From Melioribacteraceae bacterium (GTDB taxonomy: Bacteria; Bacteroidota; Ignavibacteria; Ignavibacteriales; Melioribacteraceae): a stretch of 64,000 bases of DNA. The notes beneath the pieces were generated by a model that worked only from the letters and a program-made list of their open reading frames with translations, made no database searches and was not told the DNA's origin. Positions 26,020-36,110 of the stretch are shown here, in pieces (the first letter of the stretch is position 1; each line of letters opens with the position of its first letter). The DNA lies in assembly GCA_019638015.1 (NCBI GenBank), contig JAHBUP010000001.1, forward strand, positions 558,001-622,000. Reading direction: 5' to 3'. Position numbers and translations under genes: made by a program.

Positions 26020-27170
26020 GACACAACCTTAATTTTTTGTTTTACAATATCTGCTTTGTTTTTAGCTTCATCAATTGTTGGTGCCAAGACTGTTACGTGT
26101 CCCATTTTTCTAAAAGGTTTTGTAGTTTTCTTACCATAGAGATGAATTTTAACTCCTTCAATTGCCATGCATTCGGTGAGCCCTTCAAATCGAACACGAC
26201 CTTCATAACCCGGTTCACCTAAAAGGTTTATCATTACTGCAGGCATCTTTAGTTTAGTGCTTCCCAAAGGCAAATTAAAAATAGCTCTTAAAAGTTGTTC
26301 AAATTGAGATGTAATAGCGCTTTCAATAGTATGATGACCACTGTTATGGGGACGAGGGGCAATTTCATTTATTAAAATATTTTGATTCTTATCAATAAAC
26401 ATTTCCACAGCAAGAATTCCATGAAGATTTAACTCAGAAATAATTTTGATAGCATAGTTTTCTGTTTTGTTTTCAAGTTCTGCCGTTAAAGTAGAGGGAC
26501 AAATAAGTTTTTCAACAAGATTAGCGCTTGGATTAAACTCCATCTCAACAGTTGGATGACATTTAACTTCACCACGTTCATTTCTTGCAACTATCGCAGA
26601 TATTTCCTTATCAATATTCACAAGATTTTCGATTATCGAGGGCCCATCAAGTAAATTTATCAAATCATCTTTTGAGCTAATTATTGTAACACCTCTTCCA
26701 TCATACCCACCTTTGCGTAATTTCTGAACGAAAGGGAAATCTAATACACCATTATTTATTGCATTGATGATATCATGTTTGGATGTAAAAAGTGTAAATG
26801 GAGAGGATGGTATTTTATTTTTCTCAAAAAACTGCTTTTGTAGTCCTTTGTCCTGAATAATCTCGAGTATATCAGGATCAGGTATAATCCTTTTTCCTTC
26901 TTCCTTAAGTTTTTTAAGTGCTTCAATATTTACATTCTCTAATTCGAGAGTAAGAACATCCACCATCTGCCCAAATTTGTAAACATCCTCAAAATTGAGT
27001 TGATCCCCTTTGAATAAGAATGTACAGCATGATGAAGCGGGACAATGTTCATCTTTATCAAGAATAAATGTATTGACGTTCCAGTTGCTTGCTGCAAGTA
27101 CGAGCATTTTGCCAAGCTGGCCACCTGCAATAATACCCAGCTTAATTTCTGATGTAACGAGTTTTTCCAT
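26013..27170 (-). CDS. purK: N5-carboxyaminoimidazole ribonucleotide synthase PurK
   Basis: 385-residue ATP-grasp enzyme that makes N5-CAIR from AIR, ATP and bicarbonate. Visible are the N-terminal [16 protein letters not shown], the ATP-grasp segment [15 protein letters not shown] near 148-162, [15 protein letters not shown] strand near 187-197, and the metal site [19 protein letters not shown] near 259-277. Its ATG shares one base with the TAA of the preceding bicarbonate-transporter gene, and its end overlaps purE by 7 bases. This is a fully coupled three-gene unit. Confidence 0.97.
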   Translation of the reverse strand: MEKLVTSEIKLGIIAGGQLGKMLVLAASNWNVNTFILDKDEHCPASSCCTFLFKGDQLNFEDVYKFGQMVDVLTLELENVNIEALKKLKEEGKRIIPDPDILEIIQDKGLQKQFFEKNKIPSSPFTLFTSKHDIINAINNGVLDFPFVQKLRKGGYDGRGVTIISSKDDLINLLDGPSIIENLVNIDKEISAIVARNERGEVKCHPTVEMEFNPSANLVEKLICPSTLTAELENKTENYAIKIISELNLHGILAVEMFIDKNQNILINEIAPRPHNSGHHTIESAITSQFEQLLRAIFNLPLGSTKLKMPAVMINLLGEPGYEGRVRFEGLTECMAIEGVKIHLYGKKTTKPFRKMGHVTVLAPTIDEAKNKADIVKQKIKVVSW

Positions 27171-28135
27171 TATGCAAAAAAGTTTACAATAGTAAAATAT
27201 ACCGGGAAACCAATTGTTATATTAACCGGGAACGTAATACCCAGTGCCATTGGAATATAAAGTCCTGGATCTGCTTCCGGTGCTGCAATTCTCATTGCTG
27301 CCGGTACAGCAATATAAGAGGCGCTTGCAGCTAATATAGAAAGTATAAATCTATTACCAATGTCGGGTGTTATGAATTGACTTAGGTAAGCCACAACACA
27401 TCCATTTATGAATGGGATAACTATTGCAAAAAAAGTTACAAATAATCCATACTTTGTAAAAGCAGTAAATCTCTTTGCCGCAACCATCCCCATTTCTAAA
27501 AGGAATATTACTAGAAAACCTTTAAAAAGATCTGTGGTAAATGGTTTAATACCTTCTGCTTGTTTGGTATCGGCAATTAAACCAATAACTAGACTTCCCA
27601 GAATCATTACAACACTTCCGTTAGCGAAGGAATGCTGAAAGATAGATTTCCAATCTATTCGTGCATTTGATTGTTGTCCATATTTCATCATAAGAAAAAC
27701 ACCAATAATTATAGCCGGGGATTCCATTAAAGCCATTACTGCAACCATATGCCCGCCAAAAGACAATTGCTGCATTTCCAAAAAAGATACAGCGGCAACA
27801 AAAGTAACAGCACTTACAGAGCCATAAGCCGCAGAAATTGCCCCGGCATCATAAACGCTTAACTTTCTTTTAAGAATGAAAAAAGTGTAAGCTGGAATTA
27901 ATGCGGCAATCAGAGTTCCGAATATAAGTGTGTAGGTTATTTCATGATTATAACTGCTGTGCGATAATTCCTGTCCACCTTTAAAACCGATTGCAAAGAG
28001 AAGGTATAATGAAATAAACTTACTGGATGATTCGGGAATCTCGAGATCACTTTTTATAATAACTGCGATTATTCCAAGTAGAAAAAACAACAAGGTTGGA
28101 TTTGCTATGTTTGATATAAGTATCTGAAAATCCAT
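27170..28135 (-). CDS. sbtA: SbtA-like sodium-dependent bicarbonate transporter
   Basis: 321 residues with about ten membrane helices. The family features are LLFAIGFKGGQEL near 45-57, the AISAAYGSVSAVTFVAAVSFLE segment near 99-120 and ALMESPAIIIGVFLM near 134-148; the repeat-like second half has GIGLI-type helices and SYIAVPAAMRIAAPEADPGLY. Cyanobacterial SbtA imports bicarbonate with sodium. The regulatory SbtB (PII-like) partner is absent here. Instead it is coupled by a TAATG junction to PurK, a bicarbonate-consuming enzyme, which suggests substrate supply for purine synthesis (inference). Confidence 0.88.
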   Translation of the reverse strand: MDFQILISNIANPTLLFFLLGIIAVIIKSDLEIPESSSKFISLYLLFAIGFKGGQELSHSSYNHEITYTLIFGTLIAALIPAYTFFILKRKLSVYDAGAISAAYGSVSAVTFVAAVSFLEMQQLSFGGHMVAVMALMESPAIIIGVFLMMKYGQQSNARIDWKSIFQHSFANGSVVMILGSLVIGLIADTKQAEGIKPFTTDLFKGFLVIFLLEMGMVAAKRFTAFTKYGLFVTFFAIVIPFINGCVVAYLSQFITPDIGNRFILSILAASASYIAVPAAMRIAAPEADPGLYIPMALGITFPVNITIGFPVYFTIVNFFA

Positions 28136-28332
28136 TCGTAATTAATTTAACCTTTCAATGTTTTTTAATAATTATTTCTTGAATTTGTTCATAAAATATA
28201 TAAAAAAATGGATGGTTAATCACATCGGTGGTTGGAGAAATATTGACTGGGGTGATTATCTTATAATTGCCTGGATATCAGTTATTCAACTATTCCATTG
28301 ACTTCTTTTAAAGTAGATACTGAAAGGGGAAA

Positions 28333-28388
28333 CCGACCTTCGATGCTATTATTTTCTACGCATATTTATTTTTGGTGTCGAAAGTCAG
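28333..28388 (-). promoter_or_regulatory. Possible structured leader RNA upstream of sbtA-purK-purE
   Basis: On the minus strand 11 bases at 28388-28378 pair with 28343-28333 across a 34-base loop. Two of the pairs are G-U, so the fold works only as minus-strand RNA. A second small hairpin (TCAGTTT/AAACTGA, 28424-28407) lies just 5' of it. The element is about 200 bases before the sbtA start. No T-run follows, so it does not look like a plain terminator. It matches no riboswitch I know. The rest of the 28136-28456 interval shows nothing. Confidence 0.35.
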
Positions 28389-28456
28389 GTTGCCGCCAAT
28401 GCATTTTCAGTTTATGAAAACTGATAGGTTAAAGAATAAATACTTTCTCGATTAAC

Positions 28457-28909
28457 CTACATTTTCTTCGTTTCAAGTTTTTGATTAATTATTATATAAA
28501 CAAAAATAGCGGTGAAGAAGATACAAAAACCTAGCATGTACCAGCCATCTGTATTACCCGAAGCGGCAACAAAACTGCCAATTGAGGAGATAAGCCCGAT
28601 TATAAAACAAAAAAATCCAACGAATATCTGTAAAAATGTAACCGTGTTTGGATCCTTCTTTTTAATCCCGTTTTCAATCTGAGCGTAAGTCATGCCCTCT
28701 TTATGTTCAACTGAATATCTAACACCTTTATTGTAATGAAAGTATTTTGAAAAACTTGTCATGTCTGAATGGGATTCTGTATGAAACTCATCAATAACAT
28801 CTTTCTTCAATTTTGGTTTTTTATTGGTGAACAATTTAGTCATCCCAATAATCCATACTACAAAACCGGTAAATGAAATTAATGCAAGAATATATCCAGT
28901 TATCAACAT
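28457..28909 (-). CDS. Membrane protein of unknown function
   Basis: 150 residues. A hydrophobic N-terminal helix (about 3-26), a polar middle containing a His-rich part (FHTESHSDM, YFHYNKG, VEHKEG), and two further helices (94-118 and 122-142). Three-helix layout, no family recognised and no catalytic residues evident. It stands alone between the GH127 gene and the transporter operon. Confidence 0.55.
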   Translation of the reverse strand: MLITGYILALISFTGFVVWIIGMTKLFTNKKPKLKKDVIDEFHTESHSDMTSFSKYFHYNKGVRYSVEHKEGMTYAQIENGIKKKDPNTVTFLQIFVGFFCFIIGLISSIGSFVAASGNTDGWYMLGFCIFFTAIFVYIIINQKLETKKM

Positions 28910-28974
28910 TTATAACTCTATAAAAAATTTTCAAAGTGCTAGTAATAATTGATTCTAACTAAATGTTTAGATAT

Positions 28975-30912
28975 CTATCCCTTAATTGGCAGCCAAACTT
29001 TCATTTTTCCAATACCTCTGTTTGACCAAAGATAATAGGGAATCAATGTAAAATCATTCTGCGCAGCTTGTCCATTAATAACTTTTATATTTTCTGTCAG
29101 CAAAAATTTATCAGCTAAATTAGTTAACACATCCTTATCAAATAATAAATTATCAATATTGTTATTGTCAACTTGTTCGGCACAGTAAACAATTGGCCCA
29201 TATTCAAAAGCAACTTTGTTTAGGTTATCAACAACCTTTTCATGAGCAGTCACTTTCCTGATATTCATTGGTATCATCAATTCTATGTTATCCTCATCTT
29301 TCCAGTTTCTTGTTATTATGGCATATCCTTTATCAACATCGAAAGTTGACTCATGCCCATTGATCTTTAGTGTGATTTTATTGGGAGTGTCATTTATATA
29401 ATTATAGAGGTCTCCAGGTAATACTTCACCATTTACCCAGCTGGGGATTCGAATTTTGACTGTGAACTTGCTATCGGAACTAGATTTTATTTTAAAATTA
29501 ACCTTGCCATCCCATGGATAATTTGTTGTTTGTACTAGTTTAATTTCATGATCATTTATTTTAAAACTAGATTTATTCGAAATAAATAAATTAATGTATA
29601 GACTATCATTGTAAGTAGAATATATTAAACCTGGTATTGAGGGTAAAAACCGAATCATATTTGTGGGACAACAGGAGCAATCAAACCAGCTTTGTCGTGT
29701 ACAAGCTCCCTGGTTAAATTTATATGAACCATCCGATTCCAAAGGATTTGGGTAGAAGAAATTAATTCCATCTGCAGAGATGCCTGAAAGCAATCCATTA
29801 TATAAAGATCTTTCAATAACATCATAATACCTTGAATTGCCCGTTAACTGAAATAATCTTTGATTCCAATGTACATTTCCAATTGCGGCGCAAGTTTCAT
29901 TATAACCGGTAAGGTTTGGAAGTTCATAATTATCACCAAATGCTTCTCCATCGTGTCGTGAACCTATACCTCCAGTGATATACATTTTTTTATTTACTAT
30001 ATTTTCCCAAATTTTATTAACAGCATGTAGGTATGATTTATCTCCATAAATCGCCGCTATGTCTGTCATAGCCGCATACATGTACACTGCTCTCACCGCA
30101 TGACCAACTGCCTCTGATTGATCAACCACAGGAAGGTGATCCTGACTATATTCACCATACAATTTATGAGAAGTTGAATCTCCTCTTAAATCAAGGAAAA
30201 ATTTTGAAAGATTCAAATAGCTTTTATTTTTTGTAATTTGATATAGTTTTATTAAGCCGGTTTCAACTATCTGATGCCCCGGGGGAATTCTCAATTTATT
30301 GGGACCAAAATTATTAACTAATAAATCTGCATTCTTAATTGCGATATCTAAAAAATTTCTTTTCCCGGTTGCCCAGTAATGAGCTGCCGCGGCTTCGAAT
30401 AAGTGACCGCTATTATATAATTCATGATTGGTAACCTCAAACTCCCATCGATTAGGAGATGGATTTGCCCACCATGCCGGTGGTTTCATTCTATCTATTG
30501 TAAACCATGTTGTAATGTATCCATCCTTCTCTTGTCCGATTTCAATAATAGAAATAATTGAATCAAGATAAGCATCAAGATTTTTATTCGGGGTACTAAT
30601 TAAGGAATATGAAGCTCCTTCAATTATCTTATATAAATCGGTATCGTCAAAAGGCATTTTGCCTTTCGTTGTGCCTTCTAATTTTCCACCGGCAATTAGG
30701 AAATTATCCATTCTTCCTTCGGCTTTACATTTATCAAATGCAAATTTGATCGTTGTATCCTGAATTAATTTAATTTTTGGAAGCCAAAAATTATCATTGA
30801 TTACTACATTCCTGATATCAATTGCTGTGATTGGATAATTTAAAATTGAATGCTGTGCATTAAATAATTGAGTTATTGCAAAAAATAAGATAAAGAAATA
30901 TTTTTGGATCAT
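28975..30912 (-). CDS. Exported GH127 beta-L-arabinofuranosidase-like enzyme
   Basis: 645 residues with signal peptide (ends at about 20, FNAQ). The GH127 (DUF1680) active site can be placed: Glu339 and Cys341 in YNETCAA, and Cys414-Cys415 in DCSCCPTN, agreeing with the zinc-Cys4-like site (Glu338, Cys340, Cys417, Cys418) of Bifidobacterium HypBA1. Other family strings are GHQIVETGL, DQSEAVGHAVRAVYMY and GGIGSRHDGEAFGDNYELP. It should release L-arabinofuranose from arabinose-rich glycans. It follows the GH2 gene by 82 bp on the same strand. No T9SS tag, so likely periplasmic. Confidence 0.92.
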   Translation of the reverse strand: MIQKYFFILFFAITQLFNAQHSILNYPITAIDIRNVVINDNFWLPKIKLIQDTTIKFAFDKCKAEGRMDNFLIAGGKLEGTTKGKMPFDDTDLYKIIEGASYSLISTPNKNLDAYLDSIISIIEIGQEKDGYITTWFTIDRMKPPAWWANPSPNRWEFEVTNHELYNSGHLFEAAAAHYWATGKRNFLDIAIKNADLLVNNFGPNKLRIPPGHQIVETGLIKLYQITKNKSYLNLSKFFLDLRGDSTSHKLYGEYSQDHLPVVDQSEAVGHAVRAVYMYAAMTDIAAIYGDKSYLHAVNKIWENIVNKKMYITGGIGSRHDGEAFGDNYELPNLTGYNETCAAIGNVHWNQRLFQLTGNSRYYDVIERSLYNGLLSGISADGINFFYPNPLESDGSYKFNQGACTRQSWFDCSCCPTNMIRFLPSIPGLIYSTYNDSLYINLFISNKSSFKINDHEIKLVQTTNYPWDGKVNFKIKSSSDSKFTVKIRIPSWVNGEVLPGDLYNYINDTPNKITLKINGHESTFDVDKGYAIITRNWKDEDNIELMIPMNIRKVTAHEKVVDNLNKVAFEYGPIVYCAEQVDNNNIDNLLFDKDVLTNLADKFLLTENIKVINGQAAQNDFTLIPYYLWSNRGIGKMKVWLPIKG

Positions 30913-30994
30913 TTCTGGGTCTCCGGTAAATGTATGAAAACATTTTCCTTTTAGTTTACGATACTAATTTAAAAATTACATTTTAAATGAAAAT

Positions 30995-33790
30995 TTACTC
31001 ACAGTAATTTAATAATATACTAAGTGCAGACTGAGTAATTGAAAAAGTTGGATTAAATTTATCACTATTCATATAACTAACAATTGATTTGTAAAGTTGA
31101 TTTGCTTCAGGCTTATCAGTTAATGTATTTAATTGAACCATACAAACAAGCAACCTTCCTTTACCAACCAGAAACTCAAAAATCAAACCTAATTTATGAT
31201 TTCTCTCCAAATTATCAATAACCTGAACAATAGGTTTAAATTCTTTAGTAATAGAATCTAATATTAAAGAATTACTTTTCTTAATCATTGAAAACCATTG
31301 CCAGTTTGTATGAAACTCTGTTGGAAATGAATTAAATATCGGATGATTAGGATCAGTCAATATTCCCAAAGTTCCTGGCGATACCGGTTTTTTTGCCCAT
31401 TCACTTATCCCTTTGAACATTCCATAATTCCAGAAGTCGGGAGGGAAAAGTCCCGCCACACTGTGATCCTTAATATCATCGGTTTGCGGTAATAGTAATA
31501 CTTTGCCACCATAATTCAATTTTTGAAAAACCTCATTATCTAATTTTGTTGAGATGAGAATATCCGCACTAGTTTGTATTGTCGTTGATTTGGGGTAAAC
31601 CCAAATTGGATATGAATTGTTGTATGGTGTATCTTGTAGAGAAATGTTGATTGTTAGTTTTTCAGCTTTAGATATTTTTGAAAGTTCAAAATTTAATTCG
31701 CCAACAATATTACTTCCACCATTTACTATTGATCTATTAATGAAATTACCTTTATGAAGTACAATCCCTTTTTGATTTCTAACTTCCCACCTTAATTCAT
31801 TATTGAATGATTTATTGGAATAATTCACTGCAGAAAGTTCTGCATAAAAAACTTCATCATTGGTCCAGCAATATTTTGGGAATTCAAGTAATAGAACCAC
31901 ATCATTGCATGATTGCAGCCAATCTTTTTGACTAATAACATTCTTGCTTTCCATAAAAGCATCAAGGATGCCAACAAGCGCGGTTCCTTGTCCTGGAAAA
32001 TCTTGCAGATCAAGTAATTGAAATCCGCCAAATCCTTTAGTGCGCAACGCTGTTTCCATTTCGGCTTTATAACAAATGGCAGACCAGGCTCCGGATGCTT
32101 TTTGAAAATCCATATTTTGATGCAGCATTCCGGCTTTGTTTAATCTTTCTTTAAATATTAGAAAATTCCACGCACGAAGGACACCTGTATATTTTTCAAT
32201 TTCCTCATAATCGGGATAGATTTGATACTGGCCGATTTCATGGCTAACAATTGGAATACTAAATTGTGATACGGAAAAATCATAATTCATTTTTGTTGAA
32301 GGTAGCTGAGTATTAAGTATTCCTCCATTTCTTGAATCTACAAACGCATGCGTAAGTCTTGTGTGAGTTAAAGTTGTATCACCATTGCTAGGAGTTCTAG
32401 CTGCAACAAAAAAATCGGAATGTTTACCCGGAGTCGCATAACCAATATTATTATTTGATCCCATAGTGTAAAGTGGGCGGCTGTCATATTGTTTGAGTGC
32501 GAGTATGTTCTTTTCTACTCTATCATGTCCGCTCCAAATTTCATTGCCGGGGGAGAACATTACGAATGAAGGATGATTCGCATAATATTTTAACATTCCG
32601 ATTCCTTCTTCCAATAACATACTGGCAACAGAATCAGATTCTAATCCTCCCCAGAATGGTAATTCAGCTTGAAGATATACTCCAACCTGATCAGCAGCAG
32701 TAAACGCGGCTTCGGGGGGACAATAAGAATGAAACCGGTAATGATTAATTCCGTAAGATTTTGCGATTTTAAAAACTCTTATCCAATCTTCCGCTTCCAT
32801 TGGCGTGTGCCCCGAAAGAGGAAAAACTGCGGCATCATGCTTTCCCCTTAAAAAAGTTTTGCGACCGTTAATTTCAAATTGAGTTCCATTAGTCGTGAAG
32901 TGCCTCATACCAAAGCTTACACTCTTCGAATCTATTATCTCTTCATGAGAAATAATCACTGTTAAATTATAGACAGGTTGTTCATATTCATCCCATAAAC
33001 TGCATTCATCCCCAAGGGCATATTCTAATATAATTATTGGTTCATAAGCCGTTTTTAATTTTTGAGTTTTGAGTGGGGAGGATTTTCCGTTTAATAATTT
33101 TTCAACTTGTAATTCTATCTCAAAATTATCTAACCCTAATTGATTTGTTATCTCTATATCAATATCAATCTTTTTTTTAGTGATGTCGGGATAAACCTGC
33201 AAATTAGAGATATAACTTTTCGGTGCCGCTTCAATAAAGAGCTTTCCAATTATTCCATTCCAATTGGTTTGAGTGTCGTCGGAATAAATATGCGCGTTGC
33301 CATAAGGTGTGAGCTTTAAACTATTGTCTATTCTAATTGTAATGTAATGCTCGCCGGGTGTCATATATTCTGATATATCATAAACCTGGGGGGATTGCAT
33401 AATTTTAGATTCACCAATAAAACTGCTATCAATCCAAACATGTGTGGGTTTTGTTCTTTCGAGAAATAAACTTATATGCTTGCCATAAAAATTATTTGGA
33501 ACCACAATTTTTTTTCTATACCAGGCGGCTCCCATATATTTATAAACCCTGCTGAGGTGCAATGTAGTTGTATCTTTATTAAGAAATCCTTTTTTACTTA
33601 AATCCGTTGTTCCGGGAAGATTGATGGATTCAGATAAATTAGATAAATACCATCGCTCGTTAATTCCGATATTGGCGGTATCAAGGGAGAACTGCCATTG
33701 CCCTGATAAATCAATGTAATCTCTATACTGGGCTTTTGTATGAATAATTGCTAAAAGAATTAATAGTAAGACAAGACTAATTTTTTTCAT
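30995..33790 (-). CDS. Exported GH2-family beta-glycosidase
   Basis: 931 residues with signal peptide (to 20). The domain order is GH2-like: jelly-roll sugar-binding domain (about 25-195, LSGQWQFSLD, AAWYRKKI), Ig-like domain, TIM barrel. Candidate acid/base Glu is in SPGNEIWSG near 415 and nucleophile Glu in VSHEIGQY near 517. It has a long C-terminal extension (about 690-931), which includes an Asn/Trp-rich part. It could be a beta-galactosidase, beta-glucuronidase or related activity; the substrate cannot be told, though GH127 next door suggests arabinogalactan or arabinoxylan side chains. It begins 12 bp after the cation transporter gene. Confidence 0.88.
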   Translation of the reverse strand: MKKISLVLLLILLAIIHTKAQYRDYIDLSGQWQFSLDTANIGINERWYLSNLSESINLPGTTDLSKKGFLNKDTTTLHLSRVYKYMGAAWYRKKIVVPNNFYGKHISLFLERTKPTHVWIDSSFIGESKIMQSPQVYDISEYMTPGEHYITIRIDNSLKLTPYGNAHIYSDDTQTNWNGIIGKLFIEAAPKSYISNLQVYPDITKKKIDIDIEITNQLGLDNFEIELQVEKLLNGKSSPLKTQKLKTAYEPIIILEYALGDECSLWDEYEQPVYNLTVIISHEEIIDSKSVSFGMRHFTTNGTQFEINGRKTFLRGKHDAAVFPLSGHTPMEAEDWIRVFKIAKSYGINHYRFHSYCPPEAAFTAADQVGVYLQAELPFWGGLESDSVASMLLEEGIGMLKYYANHPSFVMFSPGNEIWSGHDRVEKNILALKQYDSRPLYTMGSNNNIGYATPGKHSDFFVAARTPSNGDTTLTHTRLTHAFVDSRNGGILNTQLPSTKMNYDFSVSQFSIPIVSHEIGQYQIYPDYEEIEKYTGVLRAWNFLIFKERLNKAGMLHQNMDFQKASGAWSAICYKAEMETALRTKGFGGFQLLDLQDFPGQGTALVGILDAFMESKNVISQKDWLQSCNDVVLLLEFPKYCWTNDEVFYAELSAVNYSNKSFNNELRWEVRNQKGIVLHKGNFINRSIVNGGSNIVGELNFELSKISKAEKLTINISLQDTPYNNSYPIWVYPKSTTIQTSADILISTKLDNEVFQKLNYGGKVLLLPQTDDIKDHSVAGLFPPDFWNYGMFKGISEWAKKPVSPGTLGILTDPNHPIFNSFPTEFHTNWQWFSMIKKSNSLILDSITKEFKPIVQVIDNLERNHKLGLIFEFLVGKGRLLVCMVQLNTLTDKPEANQLYKSIVSYMNSDKFNPTFSITQSALSILLNYCE

Positions 33791-33802
33791 ATTGTGAGAT
33801 TA

Positions 33803-34594
33803 TTATAGTTTAAGGATTTTAAGCGCTCCCCGCCCAACAATAAAGAAAACAATTGATCCAACAATTAGGTCAGGATATTTCGAGTCAGATAAATAAACTA
33901 GTCCACCTGCTAATATAACGCCAAGATTTACAATCACATCATTAGAGGTAAAAATCATACTTGCCTGCATGTGTGCTTCATTACTCTTACTTTTCTGCAG
34001 TAAATACAAACAAATACTATTACCAATGAGGGCAAGAATAGAAATAATAATCATAGTTTGAAATGCTGGCATCTTTTCAAATCCCACAAATCTTCTTATT
34101 ACTTCAAGAATACCGAAGAGGGCAAGAATTAACTGAAAATATCCGGCAGCTTTTGCGATATTCTTTTTCAGCGCCATTGTTCCACCCACCGCAAAGAGTG
34201 CCAATCCATAAACAATACTATCGGCGAGCATATCCAAACTATCCGCTACAAGTCCCATTGAATTAGAAATAAAACCGGTTATTAATTCAAGCGCAAAAAA
34301 GAAAAAGTTAATTGCTAAGACTTGCCAAAGTAGTTTCCTTTCCCCGTAACTATTGTCGACCGATAAAGTTGGATTCTCAGTCAAAACACTTTCAACCAGT
34401 GAGGTATCAAAATTTAAACTGTCCAGCCGTTGAAAAATGGGTTCGTAACTGTCGGTATGAAAGACTGTCAATTGTCTGTTAGGAATATCAAAGTCCAATG
34501 AATTTATGTTTGTTAAGTCGGCAAGCTTCATCCTAATCATCTGTTCCTCTGAAGGGCAGTCCATTTTAGATATTTTGAATCGGGTTTTTTTCAT
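33803..34594 (-). CDS. CDF-type cation transporter with N-terminal metal-binding-like domain
   Basis: 263 residues. Residues 1-70 form a ferredoxin-like HMA fold with MDCPSEEQMIRMKL, a single-Cys version of the metal-binding loop. The next 190 residues are a cation diffusion facilitator with helices at about 89-255. The metal site of helix 2 reads ADSLDMLADS (Asp-x3-Asp instead of His-x3-Asp), and helix 5 has SNDVIVNLGVILAG. This may favour a metal other than zinc, but that is inference. It sits 12 bp upstream of the GH2 gene with no obvious functional link. Confidence 0.85.
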   Translation of the reverse strand: MKKTRFKISKMDCPSEEQMIRMKLADLTNINSLDFDIPNRQLTVFHTDSYEPIFQRLDSLNFDTSLVESVLTENPTLSVDNSYGERKLLWQVLAINFFFFALELITGFISNSMGLVADSLDMLADSIVYGLALFAVGGTMALKKNIAKAAGYFQLILALFGILEVIRRFVGFEKMPAFQTMIIISILALIGNSICLYLLQKSKSNEAHMQASMIFTSNDVIVNLGVILAGGLVYLSDSKYPDLIVGSIVFFIVGRGALKILKL

Positions 34595-34639
34595 TGGTTA
34601 TTAATTTGGTTTTATCATAATGATTTTATAACTCAATTT

Positions 34640-35512
34640 TCAATTTCTATGTGATGTGTTCAATTTCATCCATTCACATTCAAGAGCTTTAGATTGCATG
34701 GGAACATGATTTCTACCAACAACTGCGATGATTCTTTTATTACTTTTTAAATTATTGGTAATCAATTCATACATGTGTAGGTTTCTATAATTACTTGAAT
34801 ATCTGTTAATATCATTAGTAAAAATCCCGCCGGTTTTTTCCGATTGCTGCAGCGGATCAAACCAATTTGATGGAGCTTCCCACCATTTAATTTCATTACC
34901 CCAATATTCAACAAATAATTGTTCAATTTCCTGTAAAGTCGATACCGCTTCATTTAGTTCAGGCAAAGCGTTGGCTTTCGATAATACAGTTTCAATATGA
35001 TTCTTAATTTGTGATTCATCCCAATTAAAACTTACTCTCACCCTCTGCGCTTCTCTCAGCAAATAGAAAAGTTTTATTTTATCTATCGGGAAATACTCTT
35101 TGAGATATTTCAATTCAAGAATTGGATTTGGCTCGAGTGATTGTACTTCCACACTATCCCTTGAAGCCAAAAATCTTAAAAACCCGGATTCCCCCAACTT
35201 CTCAATTGTTTCCTCTTTAGTAGATTGAATACCTCTATTTGGTCCTTCGAATAGTGCAATATCAAACTTTGCGCTGTTCCATGCTCTTTCAATTTCAACA
35301 AACTGCAAATGCAGTGGATCTTTTGAATGTGTTACGCCATAGTACAGCAATATTATTTTCTCATCTTTTAATAATGTCAAATTCCATTTGGTACTATCGG
35401 TTTCAACAAAATCTCTATAATCTAGTATCAACGACTTGCAATTACCTTCTTGCGCAAAAGAAATATTCAGATTTATCAATATTAATAACATAATCCCGAA
35501 TAATATTTTCAT
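34640..35512 (-). CDS. Exported TraB/Tiki-like protein
   Basis: 290 residues from the ATG at 35512, which has an AAAGGA ribosome site and opens directly into a signal peptide (ends ISFAQ); a GTG at 35527 is less likely. Family-like positions are YYGVTHSKDPLHLQF (the GxxH-type motif, with Thr-His), FDIALFEGPNRG, and a late RNLHMYELI with IIAVVGRNHVPM. Tiki-superfamily proteins include putative metal-dependent proteases and heme-related proteins. The match is to the pattern, not to a named member. It is 45 bp upstream of the transporter gene. Confidence 0.6.
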   Translation of the reverse strand: MKILFGIMLLILINLNISFAQEGNCKSLILDYRDFVETDSTKWNLTLLKDEKIILLYYGVTHSKDPLHLQFVEIERAWNSAKFDIALFEGPNRGIQSTKEETIEKLGESGFLRFLASRDSVEVQSLEPNPILELKYLKEYFPIDKIKLFYLLREAQRVRVSFNWDESQIKNHIETVLSKANALPELNEAVSTLQEIEQLFVEYWGNEIKWWEAPSNWFDPLQQSEKTGGIFTNDINRYSSNYRNLHMYELITNNLKSNKRIIAVVGRNHVPMQSKALECEWMKLNTSHRN

Positions 35513-35623
35513 AATTGTTCCTTTCACAAAAACAATTGTTTTGTAATAGCTATGCGTGCTAATTAATAATTATTTGAACGAATTACTACTTTTTAAGTCT
35601 GCTTAAAGGTTATATCCCAATTC

Positions 35624-35983
35624 TCATGAGTTCCGTAAAATCTTCTCCATCTTTCTCCCTTTAGCCAACTCATCAACCAGCTTATCTAAATACCTGACTT
35701 TTTGGGTCAAGGGATTCTCGATTTCTTCAACACGGTACCCACAAATAACACCGGTAATAAGTTTAGCGTTTGGGTTTAATTTGGCACTTTTAAAGAATTC
35801 CTCGAAAGTTACATTTTTTGCGATGAGGGTTTGCAGTTTCTTGTTGTCAAAACCGGTAAGCCACTCAATTACTTGATGCAACTCTTCTTCGGTTCTCCCT
35901 TTCTTCATTACTTTTGTGATATAATGAGGATAAACCGAAGCGAAACTCATTGTTGCGATTCGCTCATCATGTGTTTGATTCAT
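35624..35983 (-). CDS. DUF2200-family protein
   Basis: 119 residues starting from [10 protein letters not shown] at 35983; the frame is open to 36022, but family members begin at this point. The hallmark [31 protein letters not shown] is complete, as is [23 protein letters not shown]. Function is not known for the family. It lies about 130 bp after a GNAT gene. Confidence 0.87.
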   Translation of the reverse strand: MNQTHDERIATMSFASVYPHYITKVMKKGRTEEELHQVIEWLTGFDNKKLQTLIAKNVTFEEFFKSAKLNPNAKLITGVICGYRVEEIENPLTQKVRYLDKLVDELAKGRKMEKILRNS

Positions 35984-36110
35984 AATGCTTACTTTCCATA
36001 ATGGGGGATTTGTGATTTCCAAAAATATTAAATTATTGGGGGCTGCTTTCTTTCAAAGACCAACCAAACCCTTGAGTCGATGCTGCATGCTATAAACTGT
36101 TTCAATCAGA

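Noticed and set aside
28380..28400. GGCGGCAACC on the minus strand, resembling part of a SAM (S-box) riboswitch
   Set aside because: Only the short GGCAACC core matches. The other conserved segments of the S-box are missing and the downstream genes are not in methionine metabolism.
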